A stretch of DNA of 19,268 nucleotides from an uncultured Clostridia bacterium (GTDB taxonomy: Bacteria > Bacillota > Clostridia > Lachnospirales > Anaerotignaceae), in the NCBI GenBank assembly GCA_910583755.1, contig CAJTZO010000006.1:88087-107354 (forward strand), read 5' to 3'. The notes below the pieces were generated by a model. That model saw only the letters and a list, made by a program, of their open reading frames with translations. It was not told the origin of the DNA and made no database searches. Below, piece after piece: positions 7,294 through 14,986 of this stretch. The position numbers and the translations under genes were made by a program. The stretch's first letter is position 1. Each line of letters begins with the position of its first letter.

Positions 7294-9243
7294 ATGGAAA
7301 AAATAACCATACTAATGAAAAAAAGACTATTAATATTTTTATTGTTGTCTAGTATTGGCTGGCTTATCTTGTTTAGCAGAGTGGTATATATACAAGTCAT
7401 ATTAGGGGAAGATTTACAAAGTAAGGCATATGAACAGCAGACCAGAGATAGGCTAATTGCACCACAAAGAGGTAGCATTTTGGATAGAAATGGAGTTGGG
7501 CTTGCCATGACAGAAACAGTTAATACTATCAGTGTGATTCCAGTACAAATAAAACAAAAAGAAGAAACTGCAAAATATTTAGCAGAAGTGTTGGAGTTGG
7601 ACTATGACACTGTTTTAGAAAAAGTCAAACAAAATGTTGCTTTAGTTCGTATTAAAAATAAAGTAGAAAAAGAGCTTGCCATGGAAATCCGAAAAAAAGA
7701 AATCCCAGGTGTTGTTATTGATGAAGACATTAAAAGAGTGTACCCTTATTCCTCCTTAGCTTCTCAAGTATTAGGATTTGTTGGAAAAGATAATCAAGGC
7801 ATTATTGGTTTAGAATCAAAATATAACGAATATCTGGAAGGAAAAGCCGGAAAAATATTAACCTTAACTGATTCCAGAGGACTAACAGTAGATAATGCAC
7901 AAGAAAGAATTCCACCCGAAAATGGAAAAAATCTTATCACAAGCATTGATGTTGTCATACAACAATATGCAGAACAAACACTTGCAAAAGCAGTCGAAGC
8001 AAAAGGAGCAAAAAATGGTATTATTATTGTCATGAATCCACAAAATGGGGAAATCTATGCTATGGCAAATTATCCAAGTTTTGACTTAAATGACCCTTTT
8101 ACAATTAATAGCGAAGAATTAGCAGGTATTTGGGGAAATATGAGCGAAAAAGAAAAAAATGATGCTCTTAATCAAATGTGGAGAAATACTGCTATCAATG
8201 ATACTTATGAACCGGGTAGTACCTTTAAAACCATTACCTCCTCCGCAGGCTTGGAGGAAGGTGTTGTAACACCAGAAAGTTCTTTTGTTTGCAATGGTTA
8301 TTACATAGCAGGAGATAGACAAATAAAATGTTGGCGTTATCCTAGAACACATGGTGCAGAAAGTTTTATACAGGGTGTACAAAATTCTTGCAATCCTGTA
8401 TTTATGATTGTTGCAGAAAGAATGGGTGCAGAAATTTTTGCAGATTATATGACAAAATTCGGATTCCGTGAAAAAACAGGCATTGATTTACCGGGAGAAG
8501 CTGTTGGTATTATTCACAAAACAGAAAATATAGGACCAGTAGAATTAGCAACTATGTCCTTTGGGCAGTCCTTTCAGATTACTCCTTTACAATTATTAAG
8601 AGCAGTGTCTGCCATTGTAAACGGTGGAAACTTAGTTACCCCCCATATTGGCACTAAAATTGTAGATGAAAATGGAACAGTAGAGCAAACTTTTGAATAT
8701 CAAAAGGGAGAACAAATTATTTCAACGCAAACTTCAGAGCAAATGAAAAAGATATTAGAAAGTGTGGTATCAGAAGGTACAGGAAATAAAGCATATATTC
8801 CCGGTTATCGCATCGGCGGAAAAACAGCAACTTCTGAAAAATTGCCAAGAAGAAGTGGAAAATATATTGCTTCCTTTTTAACATTTGCACCAGCAGAAAA
8901 TCCACAAGTATTATCATTAGTTCTTATCAATGAGCCACAAGGGAACTATTATGGCGGAAGTGTAGCTGGTCCTGTTATGAAAGAGTTATTAAACAATATA
9001 TTACCTTATTTGGGTATTGAAACAATTTACAATGAAAAAGAGCTGGAAATGAAAGAGGTGCAAAAAATTACAGTACCTGATTTCGTAGGAATGACAGTGC
9101 AGGAAGCAAAACAAATATTATATGAATCTGAAATAGACTATGAAATACAAGGAGAGGGAGAAACAATTACTTCCCAATTTCCCAAAGCTGGAGAAGAAAT
9201 TAACAAAAACACAAAAATATTTTTATCTTCCTTCCTTTCTTGA
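7294..9243 (+). CDS. spoVD: SpoVD-type class B penicillin-binding protein
   Basis: This is a membrane-anchored transpeptidase of 649 aa, close in size to B. subtilis SpoVD, which builds spore cortex peptidoglycan with SpoVE. Domains in order: membrane anchor (about 10-28), dimerisation domain starting at RGSILDRNG (about 59-67), transpeptidase domain, and one PASTA domain (about 588-645). Active-site motifs are STFK (S309, K312) and SCN (365-367). The third is KTA (510-512), where most class B PBPs have KTG. An in-frame ATG at 7315 is an alternative start but lacks a ribosome site. A second PBP right after a PbpB-like gene, with one PASTA instead of two, supports SpoVD over a division PBP. 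The last residues (SFLS) and the TGA lie inside a repeat element that starts at the gene's 3' end. Confidence 0.87.
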   Translation: MEKITILMKKRLLIFLLLSSIGWLILFSRVVYIQVILGEDLQSKAYEQQTRDRLIAPQRGSILDRNGVGLAMTETVNTISVIPVQIKQKEETAKYLAEVLELDYDTVLEKVKQNVALVRIKNKVEKELAMEIRKKEIPGVVIDEDIKRVYPYSSLASQVLGFVGKDNQGIIGLESKYNEYLEGKAGKILTLTDSRGLTVDNAQERIPPENGKNLITSIDVVIQQYAEQTLAKAVEAKGAKNGIIIVMNPQNGEIYAMANYPSFDLNDPFTINSEELAGIWGNMSEKEKNDALNQMWRNTAINDTYEPGSTFKTITSSAGLEEGVVTPESSFVCNGYYIAGDRQIKCWRYPRTHGAESFIQGVQNSCNPVFMIVAERMGAEIFADYMTKFGFREKTGIDLPGEAVGIIHKTENIGPVELATMSFGQSFQITPLQLLRAVSAIVNGGNLVTPHIGTKIVDENGTVEQTFEYQKGEQIISTQTSEQMKKILESVVSEGTGNKAYIPGYRIGGKTATSEKLPRRSGKYIASFLTFAPAENPQVLSLVLINEPQGNYYGGSVAGPVMKELLNNILPYLGIETIYNEKELEMKEVQKITVPDFVGMTVQEAKQILYESEIDYEIQGEGETITSQFPKAGEEINKNTKIFLSSFLS

Positions 9244-9257
9244 AAGAAAGGAAGGAA
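9228..9257. repeat. Long palindrome across the spoVD stop codon
   Basis: TTCCTTCCTTTC (9228-9239) pairs perfectly with GAAAGGAAGGAA (9246-9257), and TT/AA extends the stem to 14 bp. The spoVD stop TGA (9241-9243) is at the tip. No U-run follows, so it is not a standard intrinsic terminator, though it could protect the mRNA 3' end. Confidence 0.65.
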
Positions 9258-9337
9258 AGAACTTTAACTTTATTTGCCGAAAGAGAAACGTGAACTTTAT
9301 AATGAACAACAACAAAATGTAATCAAATTAAAATTCT

Positions 9338-9394
9338 TCAGTCTGTCAATAAAGTCTTTTTTTGTGGGTTTCACCCATACCCACCAACTTTTTT
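9338..9394 (+). repeat. 57-bp repeat core, copy 1
   Basis: This 57-nt segment begins TCAGTCTGTCAATAAAG, contains the small hairpin TGGGTTTCACCCA and ends CACCAACTTTTTT. It is the reverse complement of 16125-16181 with one mismatch (C9382 against the complement of A16137). Near-identity between two distant gaps shows a dispersed repeat rather than chance AT-rich similarity. Confidence 0.85.
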
Positions 9395-9406
9395 TAAAAA
9401 AGTTGG
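9384..9406. repeat. 11-bp AT-rich hairpin
   Basis: CCAACTTTTTT (9384-9394) and AAAAAAGTTGG (9396-9406) are perfect complements around a single T. It overlaps the end of the 57-bp core, and only copy 1 carries the second arm. Confidence 0.6.
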
Positions 9407-9412
9407 ACAAAA

Positions 9413-9479
9413 ATTTTATAAGGAAAAACTAGCGTTTTTCCTTATAAAATCAATCTTTTTAGCGAAACGCTAGTTTCGC
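9413..9479. repeat. Two hairpins with complementary loops
   Basis: The first hairpin has a perfect 16-bp stem (9413-9428 with 9435-9450) and the loop CTAGCG. The second has a 7-bp stem GCGAAAC/GTTTCGC (9462-9468, 9473-9479) and the loop GCTA. AAACTAGCGTTT (9426-9437), centred on the first loop, is the exact reverse complement of AAACGCTAGTTT (9465-9476), centred on the second. The loops could pair with each other in RNA, or the region could refold. The complementarity is seen; the RNA structure is inferred. Confidence 0.6.
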
Positions 9480-9488
9480 ATTAAGGTT

Positions 9489-9525
9489 CTTTGAGGAGTT
9501 TGAGGACTAACCCTCAAGGTTTTTT
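9489..9525 (+). terminator. Terminator-like hairpin with two competing left arms
   Basis: CCTCAA (9512-9517) can pair with TTGAGG at 9500-9505 (6 bp, loop ACTAAC). Extended to CCTCAAGG (9512-9519), it can instead pair with CTTTGAGG at 9489-9496 (8 bp with one G-U, longer loop). Six Ts (9520-9525) follow. This is the best candidate for ending the rsmH-spoVD transcript before the murE promoters. Confidence 0.55.
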
Positions 9526-9696
9526 GATAATCTGATTCTTATTCTCTTTATCAATAAACCTACCAATTTTTTTATCCAGCTTCCTCCTGTTGTTCAATAA
9601 AAAATTTTGTTTTACTCCTGTGAACCTAAATTAAAGTTCTTTGCTAAGCTTTCTTTCAAGAAAGCGTCAAGAAAGCGTTAAAAATCTTTTATATTA

Positions 9697-9716
9697 TGGT
9701 ATAATTGTGCTATAAT
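9697..9716 (+). promoter_or_regulatory. Tandem extended -10 promoters for murE
   Basis: TGGTATAAT (9697-9705) and TGCTATAAT (9708-9716) are two perfect extended -10 elements 11 bp apart. Their -35 regions are weak (TTAAAA at 9678-9683, TTTATA at 9688-9693), which extended -10 promoters tolerate. They start a second transcription unit just downstream of the repeat element. Confidence 0.7.
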
Positions 9717-9762
9717 AACTGCATGAATATCAAAGTAAACAAAAAATAAAGGAGTTAAAGGC

Positions 9763-11205
9763 ATGAAACTTTCAGCATTATTGCAAAATATAAAATACAC
9801 TTTATTATATGGAGAAGAAAAAGAAATTACTGGTATCGCATACGACTCCAGAAAAGTAAAAAAAGGAGATTTATTTGTATGTATTACAGGTTTTCAAACA
9901 GATGGTCATACTTATGCACAAAAAGCAGTTGAAGCAGGAGCAGTAGCCATTCTTTGTGAAAAAGAAATTGATAGCAAAGAGGTAACAGTTGTACAAACCA
10001 AAAACACACGTCAAGCATTAGCGTTACTTTCTGTAAATTATTATCAAAATCCATGTCAAAGTATGAATCTAATTGGTGTAACAGGAACCAATGGAAAAAC
10101 AACAACAACCTATCTTATCAAATCTGTATTAGATAGAATTGGGCATAAAGTTGGTGTGATTGGAACCATTGAAAACCGTATTGGTGACAAAATCCTTCAT
10201 GCAGACAGAACCACTCCAGAATCTTTAGAATTACAGGAATTGTTTTATGATATGAAACAACAAAATGTCACAGATGTTGTCATGGAAGTATCTTCTCATT
10301 CTCTTGACTTACATAGAGTAGATGGGATAAAATATAATATTAGTATTTTTACCAACCTAACACAAGACCACTTGGATTATCATAAAACAATGGAAAATTA
10401 TAAAATGGCAAAAGCTTTATTATTTCAAAGAAGTGATAAAAGTGTAATTAACATTGATGATAATGCAGGAGAATTTATGAAGCAAAATGCCAAAGGAAGT
10501 GTATTAACATTTGGTATAGATAAGGAAGCTGATTTACAAGCAAAAGATATTGAGGTATCTGCAGATGGCGTAAAATTTACAATGTGCTATCAGCAAAAAC
10601 AATATCCTGTTTCTTTACATACACCTGGTAGATTTAGTATTTATAATGCTTTAGGAGCAATCGGTGCCTGTATCCTAATGGAGATTGCACTAGAAGATAT
10701 TATTGCAGGATTAAATAGTAATCTAGGTGTTTCTGGAAGATTTCAAACAGTAAAAAGCAAAAAAGCAAACGCTATTGTGGACTATGCACATACACCAGAT
10801 GGCTTAGAAAATATATTAAAAACAGCACAAGAATTTGTAAAAGGAAAAATTATTACTGTATTTGGCTGTGGTGGCGACAGAGATAAAACCAAAAGACCAA
10901 TAATGGGTGAAATTGCAGGAAAATACTCTGATTACTGTATTATTACCTCTGATAATCCTAGAACAGAAAACCCATCAGCTATTTTAGATGATGTAGAAGT
11001 GGGTATGAAAAAAACGGATTGCGAATATATCAAGCTAGTAGACAGAAGGGAAGCTATCTGTCATGCAGTAGAATATAGTAAAAAAGAGGATGTTATTATT
11101 ATTGCAGGAAAAGGTCATGAAAATTATCAAATTTTTGCAGATAAAACCATTCATTTTGATGATGTAGAAGAAGTAAAAAAAGCGTTTGGAGGTGACGCTT
11201 TATGA
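9763..11205 (+). CDS. murE: UDP-MurNAc-L-Ala-D-Glu:meso-diaminopimelate ligase MurE
   Basis: This is a cytoplasmic ATP-dependent Mur ligase that adds the third amino acid of the peptidoglycan stem peptide. It has 480 aa. An N-terminal UDP-binding domain (SRKVKKGDLFV near 30) is followed by the P-loop TGTNGKTTTT (from residue 107), the Mur central domain (MEVSSHSLDLHRV), and a C-terminal domain with VFGCGGDRDKTKRP. DNPR (D397-R400) is the known signature of the meso-diaminopimelate type as opposed to the lysine type, so an A1-gamma wall is inferred. A good ribosome site (AAAGGAG) 8 nt before the ATG supports the start. murE is the first gene of its unit and overlaps murF by 4 bp. Confidence 0.97.
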   Translation: MKLSALLQNIKYTLLYGEEKEITGIAYDSRKVKKGDLFVCITGFQTDGHTYAQKAVEAGAVAILCEKEIDSKEVTVVQTKNTRQALALLSVNYYQNPCQSMNLIGVTGTNGKTTTTYLIKSVLDRIGHKVGVIGTIENRIGDKILHADRTTPESLELQELFYDMKQQNVTDVVMEVSSHSLDLHRVDGIKYNISIFTNLTQDHLDYHKTMENYKMAKALLFQRSDKSVINIDDNAGEFMKQNAKGSVLTFGIDKEADLQAKDIEVSADGVKFTMCYQQKQYPVSLHTPGRFSIYNALGAIGACILMEIALEDIIAGLNSNLGVSGRFQTVKSKKANAIVDYAHTPDGLENILKTAQEFVKGKIITVFGCGGDRDKTKRPIMGEIAGKYSDYCIITSDNPRTENPSAILDDVEVGMKKTDCEYIKLVDRREAICHAVEYSKKEDVIIIAGKGHENYQIFADKTIHFDDVEEVKKAFGGDAL

Positions 11206-12566
11206 TACCGATTACTTTAGAAAAATTAACAGAAGTCGTTAATGGTGTATTTGTGGGAGAAAAAGAAGGATTACAAAAGGAAGTCATTGGCTTAGAAATT
11301 GATTCTCGAAAAATTAAAACAGGAGACATTTTTGCACCGATTGTAGGAGAAAAAGTTGACGCACATCGTTTTATACCAAAAGCATTTGAAACAGGTGCTG
11401 TTTGTTGTTTTTCAGAACAAGAATATGAAGTAAAAAAAGGGCAATATTTTATCCGCGTCAAAGGTGTTGTAAAAGCAATGCTGGATTTAGCAGAATATAT
11501 TATAAAAGAACTTAATATACCAGTAGTAGCAGTCACGGGAAGTGTGGGAAAAACAACAACAAAAGATGTAATTGCTTCTATTTTGGAACAAAAATATTGT
11601 GTACTAAAAACAGCAGGAAATTATAATACAAATATTGGGATGCCACTTATGGTTGCCCAGCTTACAAAAGAACATGATATTGCAGTATTAGAAATGGGTA
11701 TGAACAGTTTTGGAGAAATCCATAACCTTTCTATAGCAGCAAAACCCAAATTTGCTGTTATTACTAACATTGGTGTGGCACATATTGAAATGTTAGGAAG
11801 CAGAGAAGGAATTTTAAAAGCAAAATGTGAAATATTTGATGGCATGAAAGAGAATGGAATTGCTATTTTAAATGCAGATAATGATAAGTTACAAAATTTA
11901 ACGATTCCACAAAAAATAATATGGTATGGTGTAGAAAATAAAAAAGGAATTTATGCAGATAATATTATCAGTCATGGAGTAGAATCTATTTCCTGTGACA
12001 TTCATACAGAAAAAGAAATTTTTAAAGCAGTGATTCCCGTACCAGGAGAGCATATGGTTAACAATGTCTTAGCAGCAACAGCTGTTGCTTTGGAACTAGG
12101 GCTGACAATCGAACAAATACAAAAAGGAATTGCAGATTTTGTACCAACAAAAATGAGAATGAATGTCATAAAAACAAAGGATTTTACCATTATCAATGAT
12201 GTTTATAATGCAAATCCTGTTTCTATGAAAGCCTCCCTTGACGTTTTAGCAAAAGCAGAAGGCAGAAAAGTTGCTATTTTAGGTTTTATGGGAGAATTAG
12301 GAGAAAATGAAATACAAATGCATCAAGAGATAGGACAATATGTAGGTACAAAAAATATTGATATGTTAATTTCTATAGGTGAAATAGCAAATTACTATGA
12401 TGAAGGTGCAAAACAAACAAAGGTACAACAAATTTATCATTTTGACACCCAAGAAGAATTTTGGAAACACATTTCCTTATTAAAAAAGGGGGATACTGTT
12501 TTAATCAAGGCATCCAGAAGCAGACAATTTGAAAAAACAGTGGCAAAGTTACAAGAGAAGGAATAA
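11202..12566 (+). CDS. murF: UDP-MurNAc-tripeptide:D-Ala-D-Ala ligase MurF
   Basis: MurF adds the D-Ala-D-Ala dipeptide, completing the UDP-MurNAc-pentapeptide in the cytoplasm. The 454-aa length is typical. Visible parts are the N-terminal Mur domain (EIDSRKIKTGDIFAPIVGE), the P-loop TGSVGKTTTKD (from about residue 111), EMGMNSFGEI, TNIGVAHIE and the C-terminal NDVYNANPVSMKASLD and GFMGELGE motifs, all characteristic of MurF. The ATG shares bases with the murE stop (ATGA overlap) and follows a GGAGGTG site inside murE, which indicates translational coupling. Its stop overlaps the mraY ribosome site. Confidence 0.96.
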   Translation: MIPITLEKLTEVVNGVFVGEKEGLQKEVIGLEIDSRKIKTGDIFAPIVGEKVDAHRFIPKAFETGAVCCFSEQEYEVKKGQYFIRVKGVVKAMLDLAEYIIKELNIPVVAVTGSVGKTTTKDVIASILEQKYCVLKTAGNYNTNIGMPLMVAQLTKEHDIAVLEMGMNSFGEIHNLSIAAKPKFAVITNIGVAHIEMLGSREGILKAKCEIFDGMKENGIAILNADNDKLQNLTIPQKIIWYGVENKKGIYADNIISHGVESISCDIHTEKEIFKAVIPVPGEHMVNNVLAATAVALELGLTIEQIQKGIADFVPTKMRMNVIKTKDFTIINDVYNANPVSMKASLDVLAKAEGRKVAILGFMGELGENEIQMHQEIGQYVGTKNIDMLISIGEIANYYDEGAKQTKVQQIYHFDTQEEFWKHISLLKKGDTVLIKASRSRQFEKTVAKLQEKE

Positions 12567-12579
12567 GGAGTGAAAGAAC

Positions 12580-13557
12580 TTGGAACAGTTAATACAAGGG
12601 ATTTATGCAATTATCATTGCATTTGTGATAGGTGTTATCTTATGCCCTATCTTAATACCAATATTGCATAAAATGAAATACGGGCAGACAGAACGTGATG
12701 ATGGTCCAGAAAGTCATTTAAAAAAACAGGGTACTCCCACCATGGGAGGAATTGCAATTTTAATTGCTTTTTGGGGTGGAAGCCTTTTCTTTTTAAAAGG
12801 AAATTTTGATGGAATTGCTGTTGTACTTGTAACATTAGGGTTTGGGATTATTGGTTATATTGATGACTATATCAAAGTTGTTAAAAAACGTTCTTTGGGA
12901 TTAAAACCTATGGAAAAAATTATCGGACAGCTTGCAATTACCGCTTTATTTGCTTGGTATCTTTATCAGGCAAACATTGGAACAGAAATTTATCTTCCCT
13001 TTACCAAAGGAATAACAATTAATTTAGGAATGTTTTTTGTACCATTTTTAATTGTGGCAATCTTAGGCACTGTCAATGGCGTAAATTTGACAGATGGATT
13101 AGATGGATTAGCAAGCGGTGTTACATTGATTGTAGCTGTTTTCTTTATGTTGGTATCTTGGGGTGCAAAAAGTACCATTTTACCAGTTTGCGGTGGTGTC
13201 ATTGGTGCCTTATTAGCATTTTTGATATTTAACGCTTATCCTGCAAGAGTATTTATGGGAGACACAGGTTCTCTTGCACTTGGTGGATTTGTTGCAGCTT
13301 CTGCTTTTTTACTAAAAATGCCTATTTTTATTGTTATTGTAGGTTTTATCTATCTTTTAGAATCTATTTCTGTTATGATACAGGTATTGTATTTTAAAAA
13401 GACAGGGGGAAAGCGTTTCTTTAAAATGGCACCCATTCACCACCATTTTGAGTTAAGCGGCTGGAGTGAAACAAAAATTGTAACTGTATTTTATGTTATT
13501 ACTACAATGCTTTGTCTAATCGCATTTTTAGGTTGTCGTTACTTGTTTACAAATTAA
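12580..13557 (+). CDS. mraY: Phospho-MurNAc-pentapeptide transferase MraY
   Basis: MraY is an integral membrane enzyme that moves phospho-MurNAc-pentapeptide from UDP to undecaprenyl phosphate, giving lipid I. It has 325 aa and about ten transmembrane helices. Family motifs are intact: KKQGTPTMGG (about 48-57), the Mg-binding DDY (D95, D96), NLTDGLDGLA (169-178), FMGDTGS (D228) and the HHH loop (H287-H289). The start is a TTG at 12580, placed 9 nt after a TAAGGAG ribosome site that overlaps the murF stop; the conserved N-terminus leaves no better start. It lies between the cytoplasmic ligases and murD as in other Clostridia. Confidence 0.97.
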   Translation: MEQLIQGIYAIIIAFVIGVILCPILIPILHKMKYGQTERDDGPESHLKKQGTPTMGGIAILIAFWGGSLFFLKGNFDGIAVVLVTLGFGIIGYIDDYIKVVKKRSLGLKPMEKIIGQLAITALFAWYLYQANIGTEIYLPFTKGITINLGMFFVPFLIVAILGTVNGVNLTDGLDGLASGVTLIVAVFFMLVSWGAKSTILPVCGGVIGALLAFLIFNAYPARVFMGDTGSLALGGFVAASAFLLKMPIFIVIVGFIYLLESISVMIQVLYFKKTGGKRFFKMAPIHHHFELSGWSETKIVTVFYVITTMLCLIAFLGCRYLFTN

Positions 13558-13619
13558 AACTTTGAAATTTGATTGTAAAAAATAGATATTCAAGGGTTTG
13601 ATAGAAAGAAGGGTTTTCA

Positions 13620-14969
13620 TTGAAAGATAAAAATGTTCTTGTATGTGGTATGGCAAAAAGTGGGATTGCTGCCGCAGAATTATTACACAAAAAAGGGGCA
13701 AATGTGACATTACAAGATTTAAAAAAGCGAGAAGAATTAAAAGACTTAGATGCCTTAGAACAAAAAGGAATCAAACTTTATACAGGAAAAAATCCAGATG
13801 ATATTGTATTGCAACAGGATTTGATTGTGTTAAGTCCTGGTGTTCCTTGTGATTTACCTTTTTTACTAGAAGCACAAAAAAATGGGATTCCTGTCTGGAG
13901 TGAGGTAGAACTTGCTTATACTATGACACCTTGTCCTATCATTGCCATTACTGGTACCAATGGAAAAACAACTACAACAACTTTAGCAGGAGAACTTTTA
14001 AAAGCAGAATATCCTAATACCGCAGTCGTTGGTAATATTGGTGTACCCTACAGTGAAAAAATAGAAAGCTTGACAAATAATGACTGGGTTGTAGCAGAAA
14101 TCAGCAGTTTTCAAATGGAAACAGCACACACCTTTCATCCCAAAATTAGCGCTGTTTTGAATATTACACCAGACCATTTAAACAGGCATAAAACAATGGA
14201 AGTCTATATTGCCATGAAAGAAAAAGTATGGAAAAACCAAACAGAACAAGATTATTGTATTTTAAATGCAGAAGATAGTGTTTGCAAAGCTATGGCACAA
14301 AAGACAAAAGCAAAGGTGTTTTTTTTCAGTAGTCAGAATATATTACAAGAAGGCATTTATTTAGAAAATGGTGAAATAAAAGTATGTTGGAATGGAAAAA
14401 ACGAAACTTTATTTCATGTAGATACATTAAAATTACTTGGTGTTCATAATTATGAAAATATTATGGCAGCTTGTGCAATCGCAATTTGTGCAGGGATTCC
14501 CTTACAAAAAATTAAAAAAATCACAAAAGAATTTGCAGGCGTAGCGCATAGAATAGAATATGTAGCAACAGTGAATGATGTAGAATATTATAATGATTCT
14601 AAAGGAACTAATACAGATGCCTCTATTCGGGCGGTATTAGCAATGAAACGTCCCATTATACTGCTTGCTGGTGGTTATGACAAAGGAGTTTCTTTTATGG
14701 ATTGGGTAAAATTGTTTCCTGGTAGAGTAAAAGAATTGGTTTTAATTGGCGTAACAGCAAAGCAAATTGAAAAAGAAGCCAGAGAAGTTGGTTTTACAGC
14801 AATTTCAATATGTGAAACCTTTCAACAGGCAGTTTCTCTTTGTCATGACAAAGCAGAAAAAGGCGATTGTGTTTTGCTCTCTCCTGCCTGTGCAAGCTGG
14901 GGTATGTTTGATGATTATGAACAACGAGGTAATTTATTTAAAGAATTGGTAACATCCTATTTAAAATAA
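13620..14969 (+). CDS. murD: UDP-MurNAc-L-Ala:D-glutamate ligase MurD
   Basis: MurD adds D-glutamate as the second residue of the stem peptide, in the cytoplasm. It has 449 aa: an N-terminal Rossmann-like domain (KNVLVCGMAKSGIAAAELL), the P-loop TGTNGKTTTT (about 111-120), EISSFQMETA, NITPDHLNRH, YYNDSKGTNTDA and LLAGGYDKGVSF, all diagnostic of MurD. The start is a TTG at 13620, 6 nt after a GAAAGAAGGG ribosome site; the conserved NVLVCG strand follows at once, so no alternative start fits. A 62-bp gap separates it from mraY, with no clear promoter or terminator, so it is probably co-transcribed. Confidence 0.96.
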   Translation: MKDKNVLVCGMAKSGIAAAELLHKKGANVTLQDLKKREELKDLDALEQKGIKLYTGKNPDDIVLQQDLIVLSPGVPCDLPFLLEAQKNGIPVWSEVELAYTMTPCPIIAITGTNGKTTTTTLAGELLKAEYPNTAVVGNIGVPYSEKIESLTNNDWVVAEISSFQMETAHTFHPKISAVLNITPDHLNRHKTMEVYIAMKEKVWKNQTEQDYCILNAEDSVCKAMAQKTKAKVFFFSSQNILQEGIYLENGEIKVCWNGKNETLFHVDTLKLLGVHNYENIMAACAIAICAGIPLQKIKKITKEFAGVAHRIEYVATVNDVEYYNDSKGTNTDASIRAVLAMKRPIILLAGGYDKGVSFMDWVKLFPGRVKELVLIGVTAKQIEKEAREVGFTAISICETFQQAVSLCHDKAEKGDCVLLSPACASWGMFDDYEQRGNLFKELVTSYLK

Positions 14970-14986
14970 AAAGAGAGGTGGAATAT

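Larger units (their letters stand above)
9235..9664. repeat. MITE-like intergenic element with terminal inverted repeats
   Basis: CTTTCTTGAAAGAAAG (9235-9250) recurs as its exact reverse complement at 9649-9664. Inside each end, AAAGAACTTTAA (9256-9267) is matched inversely by TTAAAGTTCTTT (9631-9642). The linkers between them are 5 and 6 nt and differ. This makes about 33-bp imperfect inverted repeats around some 360 bp that hold no gene and many hairpins. It fills almost all of the 519-bp gap between spoVD and murE. No transposase is encoded. ATCTT at 9225-9229 and 9684-9688 might be a target duplication but could be chance. An 11-bp tandem repeat (TCAAGAAAGCG, 9656-9677) sits at the right end. 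Confidence 0.6.

Noticed and set aside
7294..9243. SpoVD as an inactivated PBP or pseudogene because of KTA
   Set aside because: The frame is intact, the SxxK and SxN motifs are conserved, and Lys and Thr of the third motif remain. A single Gly to Ala change does not indicate decay.
9140..9322. Small open frame overlapping the spoVD 3' end and the repeat
   Set aside because: It runs out of frame through spoVD and then through the palindrome. No ribosome site and no recognisable product; the composition is that of a shadow frame.
9235..9664. Complete insertion sequence
   Set aside because: The element is only about 430 bp and encodes no transposase in any frame. At most it is a non-autonomous derivative.
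9235..9677. CRISPR array or phase-variable tandem repeat
   Set aside because: The repeated units are inverted or palindromic, not regularly spaced direct repeats. The only tandem repeat is two copies of 11 bp, in non-coding DNA.
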